Assembly: GCF_025685645.1 (NCBI RefSeq)
Contig: NZ_JAGSYF010000001.1
Location: 1,302,001-1,366,000, forward strand
DNA: 64,000 nt
Reading direction: 5' to 3'
Origin: Edaphobacter bradus
GTDB lineage: Bacteria > Acidobacteriota > Terriglobia > Terriglobales > Acidobacteriaceae
Part shown: piece by piece, positions 17,661 to 27,140 of the stretch
Layout of the letters: every line of letters begins with the position of its first letter
Position numbering within the stretch: position 1 is the first letter of the stretch
The notes under the pieces: generated by a model
Told to the model about the DNA's origin: nothing
The model's input: only the letters and a program-made list of their open reading frames with translations
Database searches by the model: none
Made by a program: the position numbers and the translations under genes

Positions 17661-17792
17661 ACGCTTTGGTTCTCCTTATCCTTGGTACTGAAATGTAGTT
17701 TAGAACCTTGCGGCGAGCCGTGTCGTGCGTTTATCGTAAAGACAGTCCGGCTATCGCCCTGCGATCGCGAACCGCCGGCAGGAAGGGACCCC

Positions 17793-18659
17793 ATGAGCCT
17801 CACGCCTCGCCGTCCGCTGCCCCAAACCCCTCCTCCAGCCGCAGTTCCTGCGACTCCGCCCGCTCACAAGCCTACGCCCGCGGCCTCGCTCGACGCGTTT
17901 GTTGGCGATCCGAACTTCATGACCTCGCTCGCGCGCGGGCTCATTGTCATCCAGGCCTTCACTCAGCAGAACCCGCAGATGACCATCTCGCAGCTCAGCG
18001 TCCGCACCGGCCTCTCGCGCGCCGCCGTCCGCCGCTGTCTCTACACCCTCACCAAACTCGGTTTCGCCGGCGCCGAAGACGGCTCGCGCTACTCGCTGCG
18101 CCCGCGCATGCTCGCCCTCTCCCACACCTACACTGCGTCGAACACGCTCTCGTCGGCGGCGCAGCCCATTCTCGAGCGCATGTCGGCCGCGCTTCGTGAG
18201 TCCTTCTCAGTCGCGACGCTCGACGGCGAGGACATCGTCTACGTCGCCCGCACAACCGTCTCCCGCGTCATGGCCGTCGACCTCCACATCGGCAGCCGCC
18301 TGCCCGCCTACTGCACCAGTATGGGACGCATCCTGCTCGCCTACCTTCCCACTGAGCAGCTCGAGCAGTACCTCGCCCACGTCGTCCTGACCCCGCACAC
18401 TCCCCGCACCGTCACCTCGGTCGAAAAGCTCCGTCTCATCCTCCGCAACATACGCCGCAACGGCTACGCCCTCTGCGACCAGGAGTATGAGATCGGCCTG
18501 CGATCGCTCGCCGTCCCTGTCTTCGCCCCCAACGGCCGTGCCGTCGCTACCGTGAACCTCAGCGGCAGCGCGCCACGCCTATCCAGCCTCGAGATGCAGA
18601 CTCGCTTCCTGTCTCATCTGCGAAACGCAGCCAACGAGATCGCTGTCTTCCTTCGTTGA
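17793..18659 (+). CDS. IclR-family transcriptional regulator (PcaR/PobR type)
   Basis: A 288-residue regulator starting at the ATG after GGAAGGGA. A Pro/Ala-rich N-terminal tail of about 35 residues precedes the winged HTH (NPQMTISQLSVRTGLSRAAVRRCLYTLTKLGF), followed by the IclR effector domain (VYVARTTVSRVMAVDLHIGSRLPAYCTSMGR...LAVPVFAPNGRAVATVNLSG). PcaR/PobR-type members respond to aromatic-acid catabolites; no aromatic pathway genes lie nearby, so the target is unknown. The same frame is open far upstream across pgi, but that part is antisense and has no ribosome site. Confidence 0.92.
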   Translation: MSLTPRRPLPQTPPPAAVPATPPAHKPTPAASLDAFVGDPNFMTSLARGLIVIQAFTQQNPQMTISQLSVRTGLSRAAVRRCLYTLTKLGFAGAEDGSRYSLRPRMLALSHTYTASNTLSSAAQPILERMSAALRESFSVATLDGEDIVYVARTTVSRVMAVDLHIGSRLPAYCTSMGRILLAYLPTEQLEQYLAHVVLTPHTPRTVTSVEKLRLILRNIRRNGYALCDQEYEIGLRSLAVPVFAPNGRAVATVNLSGSAPRLSSLEMQTRFLSHLRNAANEIAVFLR

Positions 18660-18966
18660 GGTCGGATATTGGTTGCAATTGTGCGAATTCTCACCGCACG
18701 ACAACTCCCTTCACTCACCCGTGTTTAGGTGATTGAAAAGAAATATTTAATATTTCGTGAACCGTATAAGGCGATCACTCGCGATTCCTCGTCAGTTCGT
18801 GTTGCGCAAACAGTAGCTGTTATGTCCGTCCGTTCCAAGAGAATCGCTGGGACGTAAACAATCACCTCATCGCATTTCAGAGCCTACTATTCCTACTTAC
18901 TCTTCAGTTGTTGACCTCGACGCCTCGAAGGAAGCCTCCAGCCCAGTCAGCAGCCATTACACCAAG
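18660..18966. other. Intergenic region before the GT39-like gene
   Basis: About 300 bases, A/T-richer than the flanks in its first half. From 18816 the frame of the next gene is open but contains no usual start codon before GTG 18967. No repeat, RNA gene or regulatory motif was recognised. Confidence 0.4.
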
Positions 18967-20262
18967 GTGCGCTCTCAAGCAGCGACCCTTGGAGTCATGG
19001 TCTTCTCCGCACTGGCAATTCGCTTGCTAGTGACCGCCTTCGTCTTTCGGTCCGTAGCCGCTCCAACAATCGACCACAATGAATTCGGATGGGAGATGGG
19101 CTGGACTGCGCGCAGTCTCGTACTCGGTCACGGCTTCGCTTCGCCCTTCTTTCCATCGACAGGCCCAACTGCGCTCGTACCACCCCTTTATCCCTATCTC
19201 CTGGCTCTCGTCTTCCGGCTCTTTGGCCTCTACACGGCCAAATCCGCTCTCATCATTCTCTCGCTCAACAGCGTCTTCTCCGCGCTCACGTGCCTGCCCA
19301 TCTACTTCATCGCAAAACACACCCTCGGCCAGCGGGCAGCGCAGCTTGCGGGGTGGGCATGGGTCCTCTATCCCTTCGCGATCTACTTCTCGGCAGGCAT
19401 GGTCTGGGACTACGCCCTCACTGCCTTGCTCTTCTGCACCTGCTTCTGGGCAGCGCAGCGGCTACATCTCCATCCGCGGCTCATTACATGGGCCGCCTTC
19501 GGCGCACTCTTCGGCGTTACGGCGCTCTCCAATCCGTCCGTCGTGGTGACATTTCCCTTCCTTCTCTTGATTGCGGTCCTCAAGGTCAGGCAGGTTGACG
19601 GCCGCTGGCTCCGCAACGGGCTCGTCACGCTTCTCACATTTGCTGCAGTCCTCGCTCCGTGGACGATCCGCAACTACCGCACGATGCACGCCGTCTTCCC
19701 CGTTCGCAATGGCTTCTGGCTGGAGTTCTGGGCGGGCAACAACGGTGACACCTCCGAGTCCAATCCAGCCTGGGCGCACCCGGCGAGCAATTCCGTCGAG
19801 ATGCAGAAATATCAGGCCTCCGGCGAGATCGCCTACTTTGCGGAGAAGCGCACCCTCGCGCTCAACTTCGTCAAACACCACCCACTCTTCTTCGCGGAAG
19901 TCTCGGCTCGCCGCGCCCTCCGCTTTTGGACCGGCTTCTGGAGCTTCAACCGCGCCTACCTTCGCCGTGAGCCCTTCGACGTCCCCAATCTCTTCTTCTG
20001 CACAGGACTTACCCTGTTGATGCTTCGTGGCGTTGGGCGATGGTGGCGCGCCGACCGGGTCACCACGCTTCGCTACCTCATCCTGCTTGGGGTCTTTCCG
20101 CTGACGTACTACCTCACTCACAGTTCCATGGATTACCGCCAGCCGATTGAACCGGAGATCGTCATCCTGGTCACCGTTGGGCTCTTCGGTCTCGACGAGG
20201 CCTCCCAGACACCAGAAGAGTCTTCGGAGGCCTTGAGCAAGGATGAGATGGCGAGAGTCTGA
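18967..20262 (+). CDS. GT39/PMT-like integral membrane glycosyltransferase
   Basis: A 431-residue polytopic membrane protein with about ten hydrophobic segments. The pattern matches GT-C-fold glycosyltransferases of the ArnT/PMT type: an early acidic loop with DHNEFGWEMGWTARSLVLGHGF, then GPTALVPPLYPYLLALVFRLFG, and the APWTIRNYR motif at mid-length, followed by a periplasmic domain. These enzymes transfer a sugar from a polyprenyl-phosphate donor at the outer face of the inner membrane; the acceptor is unknown. The start is GTG, with no strong ribosome site. Confidence 0.85.
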   Translation: MRSQAATLGVMVFSALAIRLLVTAFVFRSVAAPTIDHNEFGWEMGWTARSLVLGHGFASPFFPSTGPTALVPPLYPYLLALVFRLFGLYTAKSALIILSLNSVFSALTCLPIYFIAKHTLGQRAAQLAGWAWVLYPFAIYFSAGMVWDYALTALLFCTCFWAAQRLHLHPRLITWAAFGALFGVTALSNPSVVVTFPFLLLIAVLKVRQVDGRWLRNGLVTLLTFAAVLAPWTIRNYRTMHAVFPVRNGFWLEFWAGNNGDTSESNPAWAHPASNSVEMQKYQASGEIAYFAEKRTLALNFVKHHPLFFAEVSARRALRFWTGFWSFNRAYLRREPFDVPNLFFCTGLTLLMLRGVGRWWRADRVTTLRYLILLGVFPLTYYLTHSSMDYRQPIEPEIVILVTVGLFGLDEASQTPEESSEALSKDEMARV

Positions 20263-20269
20263 GGCGCCC

Positions 20270-21187
20270 TTACGGAGCCACGCATCTCACAAACGACGCG
20301 TCGCTCTCGGCCTCCACAATCACCTCACCGTGCTCGGGCGGAATCACCACGGCCTGGCCGGGAACAAGCTCCGCCTCATCTCCTGGCGTGATCACCGCGA
20401 CCTTGCCCTTCAGTCCCACAAAGCATCCACGTCCTGCAATCGAAACGCGACGTTCCTCCATCTTCCCCATATCGAACCGGTCCACGATGAAGTACTTCTG
20501 CTCTATCAGCCGGGTGAACCCATCCATCGCTCGTGGTGCGACCTTACCCGCGGTGGTCTTTGTCTTGATGACCTTCAGTCCCTGCTCCAGGTGGAGTTCG
20601 CGCGGACGTCCGTAGTCGTAGAGCCTGTATGTGATATCGCTGGTCTGCTGCGTCTCAAGCAGAACCACGCCGGGCCCGATCGCATGCACAGTTCCCGCGT
20701 CCACAAACAGCATGTCCCCCACCGAAACGGGAACCCATTGCAATAGATCTTCCATCGTTCCGGCTGCGATTGAGCCCTCCACGTCCTTCGTCGTCACGCC
20801 GTCCTTCAGGCCCAGAGCGACCGCAGCTCCCTTCTCGGCCTCGAGCACATACCAGCACTCCGTCTTTCCACGGGCCTCACCCGCAGCCTGTGCCTGCGCA
20901 TCATCGGGATGCACCTGTACCGAAAGCTTCTCGTTCGGGAACAGCAGCTTCACCAGCAGAGGAAATTCGCCGCCCAACTCCTTCGCCAGTGAAGCGAGCG
21001 TGCGGCCTTCCAAGTCTCCGGTCTCCACGATGCATTGCGGCCCGGTAAGCCAGGCCTCGCCCACCAACTCCGTCGTGCCTGTCTCCTCATACCACGGCCG
21101 CAGGTCCCGTCTTCCCCAGACTCTCTCACTGAACCACGGCTTCAGGCGAAACGGCGCTACTACTCCCAACTCCTCGCTAGTCATCAT
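20270..21187 (-). CDS. manA: Mannose-6-phosphate isomerase, class I
   Basis: A cupin-fold isomerase of about 305 residues (MMMTSEELGVVAPF start) interconverting mannose-6-P and fructose-6-P, feeding GDP-mannose and glycan synthesis. Zinc ligands are visible in LSVQVHPDDAQAQ, TECWYVLEAE and FVDAGTVHAIG; the catalytic Arg region is TSDITYRLYDYGR. The ATG run at 21181-21187 overlaps the stop codon of the phosphoesterase fusion, so the two are translationally coupled. An earlier in-frame start at 21253 would lie inside that gene and is not preferred. Confidence 0.92.
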   Translation of the reverse strand: MMTSEELGVVAPFRLKPWFSERVWGRRDLRPWYEETGTTELVGEAWLTGPQCIVETGDLEGRTLASLAKELGGEFPLLVKLLFPNEKLSVQVHPDDAQAQAAGEARGKTECWYVLEAEKGAAVALGLKDGVTTKDVEGSIAAGTMEDLLQWVPVSVGDMLFVDAGTVHAIGPGVVLLETQQTSDITYRLYDYGRPRELHLEQGLKVIKTKTTAGKVAPRAMDGFTRLIEQKYFIVDRFDMGKMEERRVSIAGRGCFVGLKGKVAVITPGDEAELVPGQAVVIPPEHGEVIVEAESDASFVRCVAP

Positions 21188-23999
21188 CATCCTTCTTTGC
21201 CTTCTTCCTCTTTTCAAACAACGTTGAGGGCACGGGCTTATCGCCCATTGCATCCTTCCACAGGATAACGTTCAGCTTCTGTGCATCGGCCCTGTCGGCG
21301 TGGCGAAAGTCCATCCGGCTCGACTCCTTCGCCCCTGGCGCGGTCTTCGCGTTTGCCGTATAGATCAGTCCATTGTCGCGGTTCGTGTAGTTCGCCGTAT
21401 ATGGGGCCTGATCTCCCGGCCCGGTAAACAGCGTCCCGATCATCGAGCTGAACGCATCGTTGTTGTTCATCGGCGGCAGCCCCAACAGCGTCTCCATGGT
21501 CCGGACCACGCTCACCGTCGAATAAAACCGGCTGTCGACGAACGCCCCTCCATCTGCCCCTTGTGGCGAATACTTGCTGACCACCAGCGCCAGGCTGCGA
21601 TGCGCATCCACATGGTCGGCGCCATTCTGCGCGTCGTCTTCCAGGATGAAGAATGCCGTGTCGTCCCAGTACGGCGAGTGCGAAACAGCATCCACCGCAC
21701 GCCCAATTGCCAGATCGTTGTCCGCAATGGACGACTTCGGCGTCGGGCCGCCTGGTGTGGTTCCCGCCGTATGATCGTTCCCGAGACGTAGCATCACGAA
21801 GTTCGGCATCGTGTCCCTGCCAGCCTCACGATCGACGACCCACTGTTTGAAGTGGCGAAGAAAGACCTCCGCGCGTATCTGGTCCGGAACAAGTAGATTG
21901 AAGTCCGGTTGCTCAGGAGCAAAATGCCCCACAAGCTCAGGCTTTGTCGCGATGTTCTTCGCCAGCAGCGGAATCGCCCACGGCCACTTGTTCACGCCGC
22001 CGCCCCACTCCGCCGGAATCTCTTCTCCCGGCTGAATCGATGGATGCGGGCAATGCAGCCCCTCCAGCAGCGGTCCCTCCTGCGAGCTCCCGCTCTTCTT
22101 TACATCGCAGAAGGTCGACGAGATGTACTCGCCGAAGTGGTAGTACGTCTTACCGTGCCGCGCGAGGTTGCCCCAAAGGTATCCGCTCGCCGGCTCGTTC
22201 ACGTCGGGAATCTTCTGCAGCAAGGGATACCCCTCAGCGACAACACCCTCGAAGTCATACGTGCGCTGGCCGCCCCGGTAGTTCAGCGGCCACGTCTTTT
22301 CGAGATAATCGGTCCCAATCCCGGCAGTCGACCACACGTGCCCATCGCCCGACACCTCGCCTGAGTCGTAAAAGTTATCCAGCACTCCAAACTGAAGCGC
22401 CAGCGCGTGCTCATTCGGCGTAGTCTCCTCGCCATACATCGTCAAACTCTGATCGCCATTGCCGACCGGTTTGCCATTCTGCTTCAAATCGCCAAAGACC
22501 TGATCGTAGGTCCGGTTCTCCTTGATGATGTAGATCACATGTCTGATGCGGCTCTTGCTGCCACTCGCAAACTGGATCTTCTCCTCCGCCGCCTTCATCC
22601 GGTTCGACTCCACCACCTCAGCCGTCCACCGTGGCAACTCCTGCTCCATCGCCTTTACATCCAACGCCGCCAGCGAACCAGAGAGCAGCGTCCCGATGTA
22701 GGTCGAAGGATTCACCATCTGTCCTCGCTCTTTCTGCCAGTCCGCCTGCCGCTGAGCGAAATTGTTCGGACCCGTACCTTTGCCCTTGGCTGTCGCCACA
22801 TAGAGCTTGCCTCCCGCAAAACTCATGGACATAGGCATCCACTCCGTCGGCATGAATCCGATTGGTTCCACCATCCCCTGCTTGGCCGCCTTTGCCGTCA
22901 GCTTCGCGGTGTTCATCACAGCGATCGCATCCGAGATTGCATTCGCCACATAGAGCCGGGTTCCATCCGGAGACAAAGCCAGAGCCTCAGGCTCCGCGCC
23001 GAAGTAGGTCTGGTGGGGCAGCCGCGTATCGAGGTACCCCTTCACGGCGAACTTCCTCGCTCCAACATTGACCGCAGCCACCGCGTCCCGATTCGCGAGC
23101 GCAACATACATCGTGCGTCCGTCGTGCGACATCTCCAGCGCACAGGGATGCGTCCCCGCAGCCGTCGCGCTCTCAGGCTTCAGAAGCGCCAGCTTCCGCC
23201 CCACCGTGCCCTTTTTCAAATCCAACTCAACCACTTCCGAGGCATTCCAAAGCGCCACAAACGCCCTCGTCTCGTCCTTCGAGACGCTCAGTGCCACTGG
23301 GTAGGTCGAAGGCACAGCATCGTTCTCCGCAAGATCGAACCGCTTCTCAATCGCCCCCGTAGCCGCATCCATCAGCAGAACATCGTCGGAAAGATTGTCT
23401 GCCACCAGAAGCTTCTCCGCGCCGGCTGCCCCCAGGACTGCAATCGCCGCCGGATAAGGCACTCCCTGATCACCCTCAACTCCTCCCAGCAGCATCGTCT
23501 TCCGACCCGGAGCAAGCTGTTGCAGCGGAATCTTCAGCATCCGCTCAGGAGTGATCTTCCCGTCGCTGAACCCATACACAATCACGCCGCTTCCCGCGTC
23601 GCCCTCGCCCTGACCGAGCGGATCCACCAGCGATGCCATGCTGGCGTAGACATGTCTGCCATCCCTGCTGAACGCCAGTCCGGAGTACAGCGTCTGCTTC
23701 GCCGTCCTGGTGGGTGTCCTGTCGTCGGGAAAATCGGCGATCGTCCCCGTCTGTGTATCCATCACGGCCAGCGACTGCATGTACTTCGACTCAAACGTCC
23801 CATACCCCGCGTTCACCGTCACAACATAGCGACCATCGGGAGACACCGCCATCGACATAGGCAGATTGTTCAGCCGCTGCGGACTCCCCGGAACCGGCCG
23901 CACAATCTGTTTGCTCGTTGGAAGATCAATCGACTGAGAGAACGCTCCCACCGACACGCCCACGACCATGAACCCAAACCATCCGCGCATCATGTCCAT
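21177..23999 (-). CDS. YncE-like beta-propeller fused to alkaline-phosphatase/phospholipase C-like phosphoesterase
   Basis: A 940-residue exported protein. A signal peptide (GFMVVGVSVGAFSQS) is followed by a YVTN/NHL-type propeller (about 40-460; repeats such as MAVSPDGRYVVTVNAGYG and LALSPDGTRLYVANAISD). A phosphoesterase domain of the acid phosphatase/phospholipase C type follows (about 490-900; IRHVIYIIKENRTYDQVFGDL, and the metal motif DDAQNGADHVDAHRS). It probably releases phosphate from organic esters outside the cytoplasm. The C-terminus ends in a Lys/Asp tail. It diverges from the desaturase gene and its stop overlaps the manA start. Confidence 0.9.
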   Translation of the reverse strand: MDMMRGWFGFMVVGVSVGAFSQSIDLPTSKQIVRPVPGSPQRLNNLPMSMAVSPDGRYVVTVNAGYGTFESKYMQSLAVMDTQTGTIADFPDDRTPTRTAKQTLYSGLAFSRDGRHVYASMASLVDPLGQGEGDAGSGVIVYGFSDGKITPERMLKIPLQQLAPGRKTMLLGGVEGDQGVPYPAAIAVLGAAGAEKLLVADNLSDDVLLMDAATGAIEKRFDLAENDAVPSTYPVALSVSKDETRAFVALWNASEVVELDLKKGTVGRKLALLKPESATAAGTHPCALEMSHDGRTMYVALANRDAVAAVNVGARKFAVKGYLDTRLPHQTYFGAEPEALALSPDGTRLYVANAISDAIAVMNTAKLTAKAAKQGMVEPIGFMPTEWMPMSMSFAGGKLYVATAKGKGTGPNNFAQRQADWQKERGQMVNPSTYIGTLLSGSLAALDVKAMEQELPRWTAEVVESNRMKAAEEKIQFASGSKSRIRHVIYIIKENRTYDQVFGDLKQNGKPVGNGDQSLTMYGEETTPNEHALALQFGVLDNFYDSGEVSGDGHVWSTAGIGTDYLEKTWPLNYRGGQRTYDFEGVVAEGYPLLQKIPDVNEPASGYLWGNLARHGKTYYHFGEYISSTFCDVKKSGSSQEGPLLEGLHCPHPSIQPGEEIPAEWGGGVNKWPWAIPLLAKNIATKPELVGHFAPEQPDFNLLVPDQIRAEVFLRHFKQWVVDREAGRDTMPNFVMLRLGNDHTAGTTPGGPTPKSSIADNDLAIGRAVDAVSHSPYWDDTAFFILEDDAQNGADHVDAHRSLALVVSKYSPQGADGGAFVDSRFYSTVSVVRTMETLLGLPPMNNNDAFSSMIGTLFTGPGDQAPYTANYTNRDNGLIYTANAKTAPGAKESSRMDFRHADRADAQKLNVILWKDAMGDKPVPSTLFEKRKKAKKDDDD

Positions 24000-24132
24000 C
24001 GTTCCACACTATCAACTCATAGTCTTACGTAGCATTACAAAAGTCTTACATCCATCGTTCGCAGCCCCTGTTAGCTTTCAATCAGACACATCGCGAAAGC
24101 ACCGCGAAGAAATAGGAACCAAGAAGAGACAC

Positions 24133-25125
24133 ATGAGCCCCTCCCTTATCTCCCCCGAAGAAGTTACCTCCGCTCCAGAGAGCGCCGCGCAACCCTCCCT
24201 CTCAGTCGCCGCCCGAACCGCAAAGAAGGTCCGCGAAGACCTCCGCATGGGCCGCCAGTATCAGGAGGGCCGTATCAACTGGATCACAGCCATCGCCATG
24301 GCGCTCTTCCACGTCGGAGCGATCGCCGCTTTGTTCTTCTTCTCGTGGACGAACCTCGCCGTCGCGGTCGTCATGTACTTCTTCGCCATCAATGTCGGCA
24401 TCGGCATGTGCTACCACCGCCTGCTTACGCACCGCGGCTATAGGACTCCCAGGTGGGTCGAGTACTTCCTCACCATCTGCGGAACGATGGCGCTTGAGGG
24501 CGGGCCCATCTTCTGGGTCGCCACCCACCGCGTTCATCACCAGAACTCTGACCAGGAAGGCGACCCCCACACCCCGCACGACGGAACCTGGTGGGCGCAC
24601 GCCGGCTGGATTCTCTCCGGCCGCTCGCTCCACTCCGAGACCGCCCTCCTTGGCCGCTACGCCCCCGACCTCACCCGCGACCCCGTCCACGTCTGGCTCT
24701 CCAAGTACCACTGGCTGCCCCTCACCATCGCCGGCTTCCTGCAGCTTGGCCTGGGAGCCGCGCTTGCCTCGCCCGGCCATCGGATTGTCGGCGCTCTCGG
24801 CATGGTTCTCTGGGGAACCTTCCTACGCGTCTCCCTCGGCCTCCACGCCACCTGGCTCGTCAACTCGGCCACGCATCTCTGGGGCAAGCGCCGCTTCGAG
24901 ACCCGCGACGACTCTCGCAATAGCTGGTGGGTCGCCCTCCTTACCGGCGGCGAAGGCTGGCACAACAACCACCATGCCCACCCCGTCAGCGCGCGCCATG
25001 GCCTCGCCTGGTACGAGTTCGACGTCAACTACTACGGAATCTGGCTACTCTCTAAGCTCGGCCTCGCCGAAAAGGTCCAGATCGCCAAGTTCGATCCGGC
25101 AAACCCCAAACCTGCCGGCCATTAA
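24133..25125 (+). CDS. Acyl-CoA / fatty acid delta-9-type desaturase
   Basis: A 330-residue membrane-bound diiron desaturase. The three His boxes are in place: HRLLTHRGY (about 95-103), HRVHHQNSD (about 132-140) and HNNHHAHP (about 276-283). Four hydrophobic segments are present. It inserts a double bond in fatty acyl chains and so sets membrane fluidity; partners would be ferredoxin or cytochrome b5-type donors, not seen here. The ATG at 24133 is preferred over an upstream in-frame start at 23968, which would overlap the divergent gene's start. Confidence 0.93.
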   Translation: MSPSLISPEEVTSAPESAAQPSLSVAARTAKKVREDLRMGRQYQEGRINWITAIAMALFHVGAIAALFFFSWTNLAVAVVMYFFAINVGIGMCYHRLLTHRGYRTPRWVEYFLTICGTMALEGGPIFWVATHRVHHQNSDQEGDPHTPHDGTWWAHAGWILSGRSLHSETALLGRYAPDLTRDPVHVWLSKYHWLPLTIAGFLQLGLGAALASPGHRIVGALGMVLWGTFLRVSLGLHATWLVNSATHLWGKRRFETRDDSRNSWWVALLTGGEGWHNNHHAHPVSARHGLAWYEFDVNYYGIWLLSKLGLAEKVQIAKFDPANPKPAGH

Positions 25126-25147
25126 CTCGCAAACACGCGAAATACCC

Positions 25148-25176
25148 AAGGGCGCAGAGCCAGACTCTGCGCCCTT
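25148..25176 (+). terminator. Terminator of the desaturase gene
   Basis: A perfect 12-bp stem AAGGGCGCAGAG / CTCTGCGCCCTT with a 5-base loop followed by CGTCTTTTC, 22 bases after the desaturase stop codon. Confidence 0.85.
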
Positions 25177-25344
25177 CGTCTTTTCGCTTCTCCCTGTTCT
25201 TCAAAGGTTTGGAAACCCTCTCCTTCGAAACCCGCATCCCACCCGACAGACTTTACCTACAGAGCTATCCCCTTCGACCGAAGAGAGATCTCCGCACCGG
25301 GCCACGCAATCCGGACTACAAAACTTCGTAGCGACAGGGGCAAA

Positions 25345-25608
25345 ATGACATCCCCATCGAGACTCCTCCTGCTCACAATTCTCTGTTTCACCCTCGACTC
25401 GTCACGCGCCTCCGCCGGCCAAACCATCACCTGCTCCTCAGACAACGGCGGCCGCAACTACTGCAACAGCTACGGAGCGAACCCGCAGAACATCGCCCTC
25501 AGCCGCCAGCTCAACGGCACCGCCTGCGTCCGGGGCCAGACCTGGGGCGTTGACCAGCGCGGCCTCTGGGTCGACCGTGGCTGCCGGGCCGAGTTCCGCT
25601 TGAGATGA
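25345..25608 (+). CDS. DUF3011-type small secreted protein
   Basis: An 87-residue protein with a signal peptide (RLLLLTILCFTLDSSRASA). The mature part matches the DUF3011 pattern: ITCSSDNGGRNYCNSYG, then LSRQLNGTACVRGQTWGVD and GLWVDRGCRAEF. Four cysteines (two pairs) suggest disulfides outside the cytoplasm. Only one DUF3011 unit is present, where larger members carry several. Function is unknown; such domains may bind glycans or act in stress, which is conjecture. Confidence 0.85.
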   Translation: MTSPSRLLLLTILCFTLDSSRASAGQTITCSSDNGGRNYCNSYGANPQNIALSRQLNGTACVRGQTWGVDQRGLWVDRGCRAEFRLR

Positions 25609-25671
25609 CGCTGTAAAGGTCAAAGGCCGTGCAGGGGTGACGCCCTCCACGGCCTGTCCTGCATGGTCTGA

Positions 25672-26097
25672 CTACAAAACCGCCGAGAAATCCGTCAGCG
25701 ACATGAAGGTGGATTCGTGCTTCTCGACCAGCGCGCCATTGGCCTCTGTCTCGGCCTTTAGCTTCACCCACTCCGGGTCGTCCCTGAAGTGCTTCCAGTT
25801 CTCGTCTGCGATCGCTCTGCTCTTGTGTCGCAGCATGTAGATCAACGTGTGGCCCTTCAACGGATCATCCGTCGCAGTCCAGAACGCGACGCAATGCATT
25901 CCATTCCGTTCGAAGATCGCTCTCTCCGGCCCCCGGAAGCGCGCCAGCAGTGGCTCGAGCTTGCCCTCGGCCGCGTGATACACCCGCAGCTCATACACCG
26001 TCTCCTTATCCACGCTCTGAGCCACAAGCTCAGCTCCGCCCGCAAACGGCACGACTGCTGCCGCTCCCATCACCTGCAGTAAGGCTCTTCTATCCAT
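25672..26097 (-). CDS. NIPSNAP-family protein with Tat-like signal
   Basis: A 141-residue protein. The N-terminus MDRRALLQVMGAAAVVPFAGG looks like a Tat-type signal (twin Arg, hydrophobic stretch). The rest is a single NIPSNAP/ferredoxin-like alpha-beta domain: VYELRVYHAAEGKLEPLLARF, then VAFWTATDDPLKGHTLIYML and WKHFRDDPEWVKLKAE. Biochemical role is unknown; proteins with this fold are often small oxygenase-like or binding proteins. It is convergent with the DUF3011 gene and divergent from the histidine kinase. Confidence 0.88.
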   Translation of the reverse strand: MDRRALLQVMGAAAVVPFAGGAELVAQSVDKETVYELRVYHAAEGKLEPLLARFRGPERAIFERNGMHCVAFWTATDDPLKGHTLIYMLRHKSRAIADENWKHFRDDPEWVKLKAETEANGALVEKHESTFMSLTDFSAVL

Positions 26098-26185
26098 GCA
26101 AACATCCTAACCCCTGCAGTGCTCCGGGCAACGAACGGAAGGCCTGCCCGCATTGCCCTGCCTCTATACTTCTTCAGAGAGAGCC

Positions 26186-27127
26186 ATGAACATCAACCGC
26201 CGCCGCGGAGCCATCGCCTTCTTCATCACCCTGGGCGCCATCCTCGTCGGCCTCGCTGTCACCCTCAACGTCGGCTGGGTCGTGCTCAACGAGCGCACGG
26301 TCGCGCTCGCCGTGCTCGGCATCATCCTCTTCTCTGTTCTTATCGCCGGCGTTGTGCTCAACACCGTCTTCCTCGTCCGCGAGGTACGCCGCAACGAACG
26401 CCAGGACTCCTTCCTCAACGCCGTTACTCACGAGCTCAAGACTCCCATCGCGTCGATGAGGCTTTACCTTGAAACCCTGCAGCGCCGCCCCCTCGACGAC
26501 GCCCAGCGCCAGCAGTTCTACAAGATCATGCTCGCGGACTCCGACCGTCTCCTCGCCACCGTCGAACAGGTCCTCAAGGCCGGCGAGCTTGGCCAGCGGC
26601 ACCGCCAGCAGAACCGCACCCTCATCGACCTCGAACCCCTCGTCGCCGACTGCATTGCCGTCTCCCTCCAGCGTCACCACCTGCCTTCCGACGCTATCCA
26701 GCTCGACCCTGTCCCCGGAGCCGTCCGCCTCCGCGTCCTCGGCATTACCGAAGACCTCCGCACCGCCGTCCTCAACCTCCTCGACAACGCCGTCAAGTAC
26801 TCCCCCGAGGGAGTCCATGTCCGCTGCTCGCTCGCCATCACCCACTACACATGGGTGACGCTCCGCATCACCGATACCGGCATCGGCCTGCCGTCCAACC
26901 AGTTCAAACGCATCTTCAAACGCTTTTACCGCGCCCCCGGCCGAGCCATGCTCAGGATCAAAGGCACCGGCCTCGGCCTCTTCCTAGTCCGCAACATCGC
27001 CCGCCAGCACGGCGGCGACGCCACCGCCTCAAGCCCGGGGCTCAACAAGGGCACGACGATCACACTCACGCTGCCTCTGGCCAACCCGACGACGCAAACC
27101 GCTGCCGTCGCGACCACAACCGCCTGA
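26186..27127 (+). CDS. Sensor histidine kinase
   Basis: A 313-residue membrane kinase. Two membrane helices (about 10-31 and 40-63) are joined by a loop of about ten residues, so there is no extracytoplasmic sensor domain. The dimerisation box has His82 in FLNAVTHELKTPIASM. The ATPase part shows the N box LLDNAVKYSPEG, G1 ITDTGIGLP and G2 GTGLGLFLVRN. It phosphorylates itself and then the response regulator encoded 13 bases downstream. The ATG at 26186 after an AGAGAG site is preferred over one at 26153. Confidence 0.93.
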   Translation: MNINRRRGAIAFFITLGAILVGLAVTLNVGWVVLNERTVALAVLGIILFSVLIAGVVLNTVFLVREVRRNERQDSFLNAVTHELKTPIASMRLYLETLQRRPLDDAQRQQFYKIMLADSDRLLATVEQVLKAGELGQRHRQQNRTLIDLEPLVADCIAVSLQRHHLPSDAIQLDPVPGAVRLRVLGITEDLRTAVLNLLDNAVKYSPEGVHVRCSLAITHYTWVTLRITDTGIGLPSNQFKRIFKRFYRAPGRAMLRIKGTGLGLFLVRNIARQHGGDATASSPGLNKGTTITLTLPLANPTTQTAAVATTTA

Positions 27128-27140
27128 GTATCCTATCCTC

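Noticed and set aside
16005..17792. A long plus-strand open frame running opposite pgi and joining the IclR regulator's frame
   Set aside because: It is the antisense of a clear pgi gene, has Arg/Leu-heavy composition typical of GC-rich shadows and no ribosome site. The regulator begins at 17793.
18813..18966. A longer N-terminus for the GT39-like protein
   Set aside because: The frame is open back to about 18816 but contains no ATG, GTG or TTG before 18967, and the first membrane helix starts soon after 18967.
22407..24032. A 540-codon plus-strand open frame opposite the phosphoesterase fusion
   Set aside because: Arg/His/Leu-rich shadow of a gene whose propeller and phosphoesterase motifs are unmistakable on the other strand.
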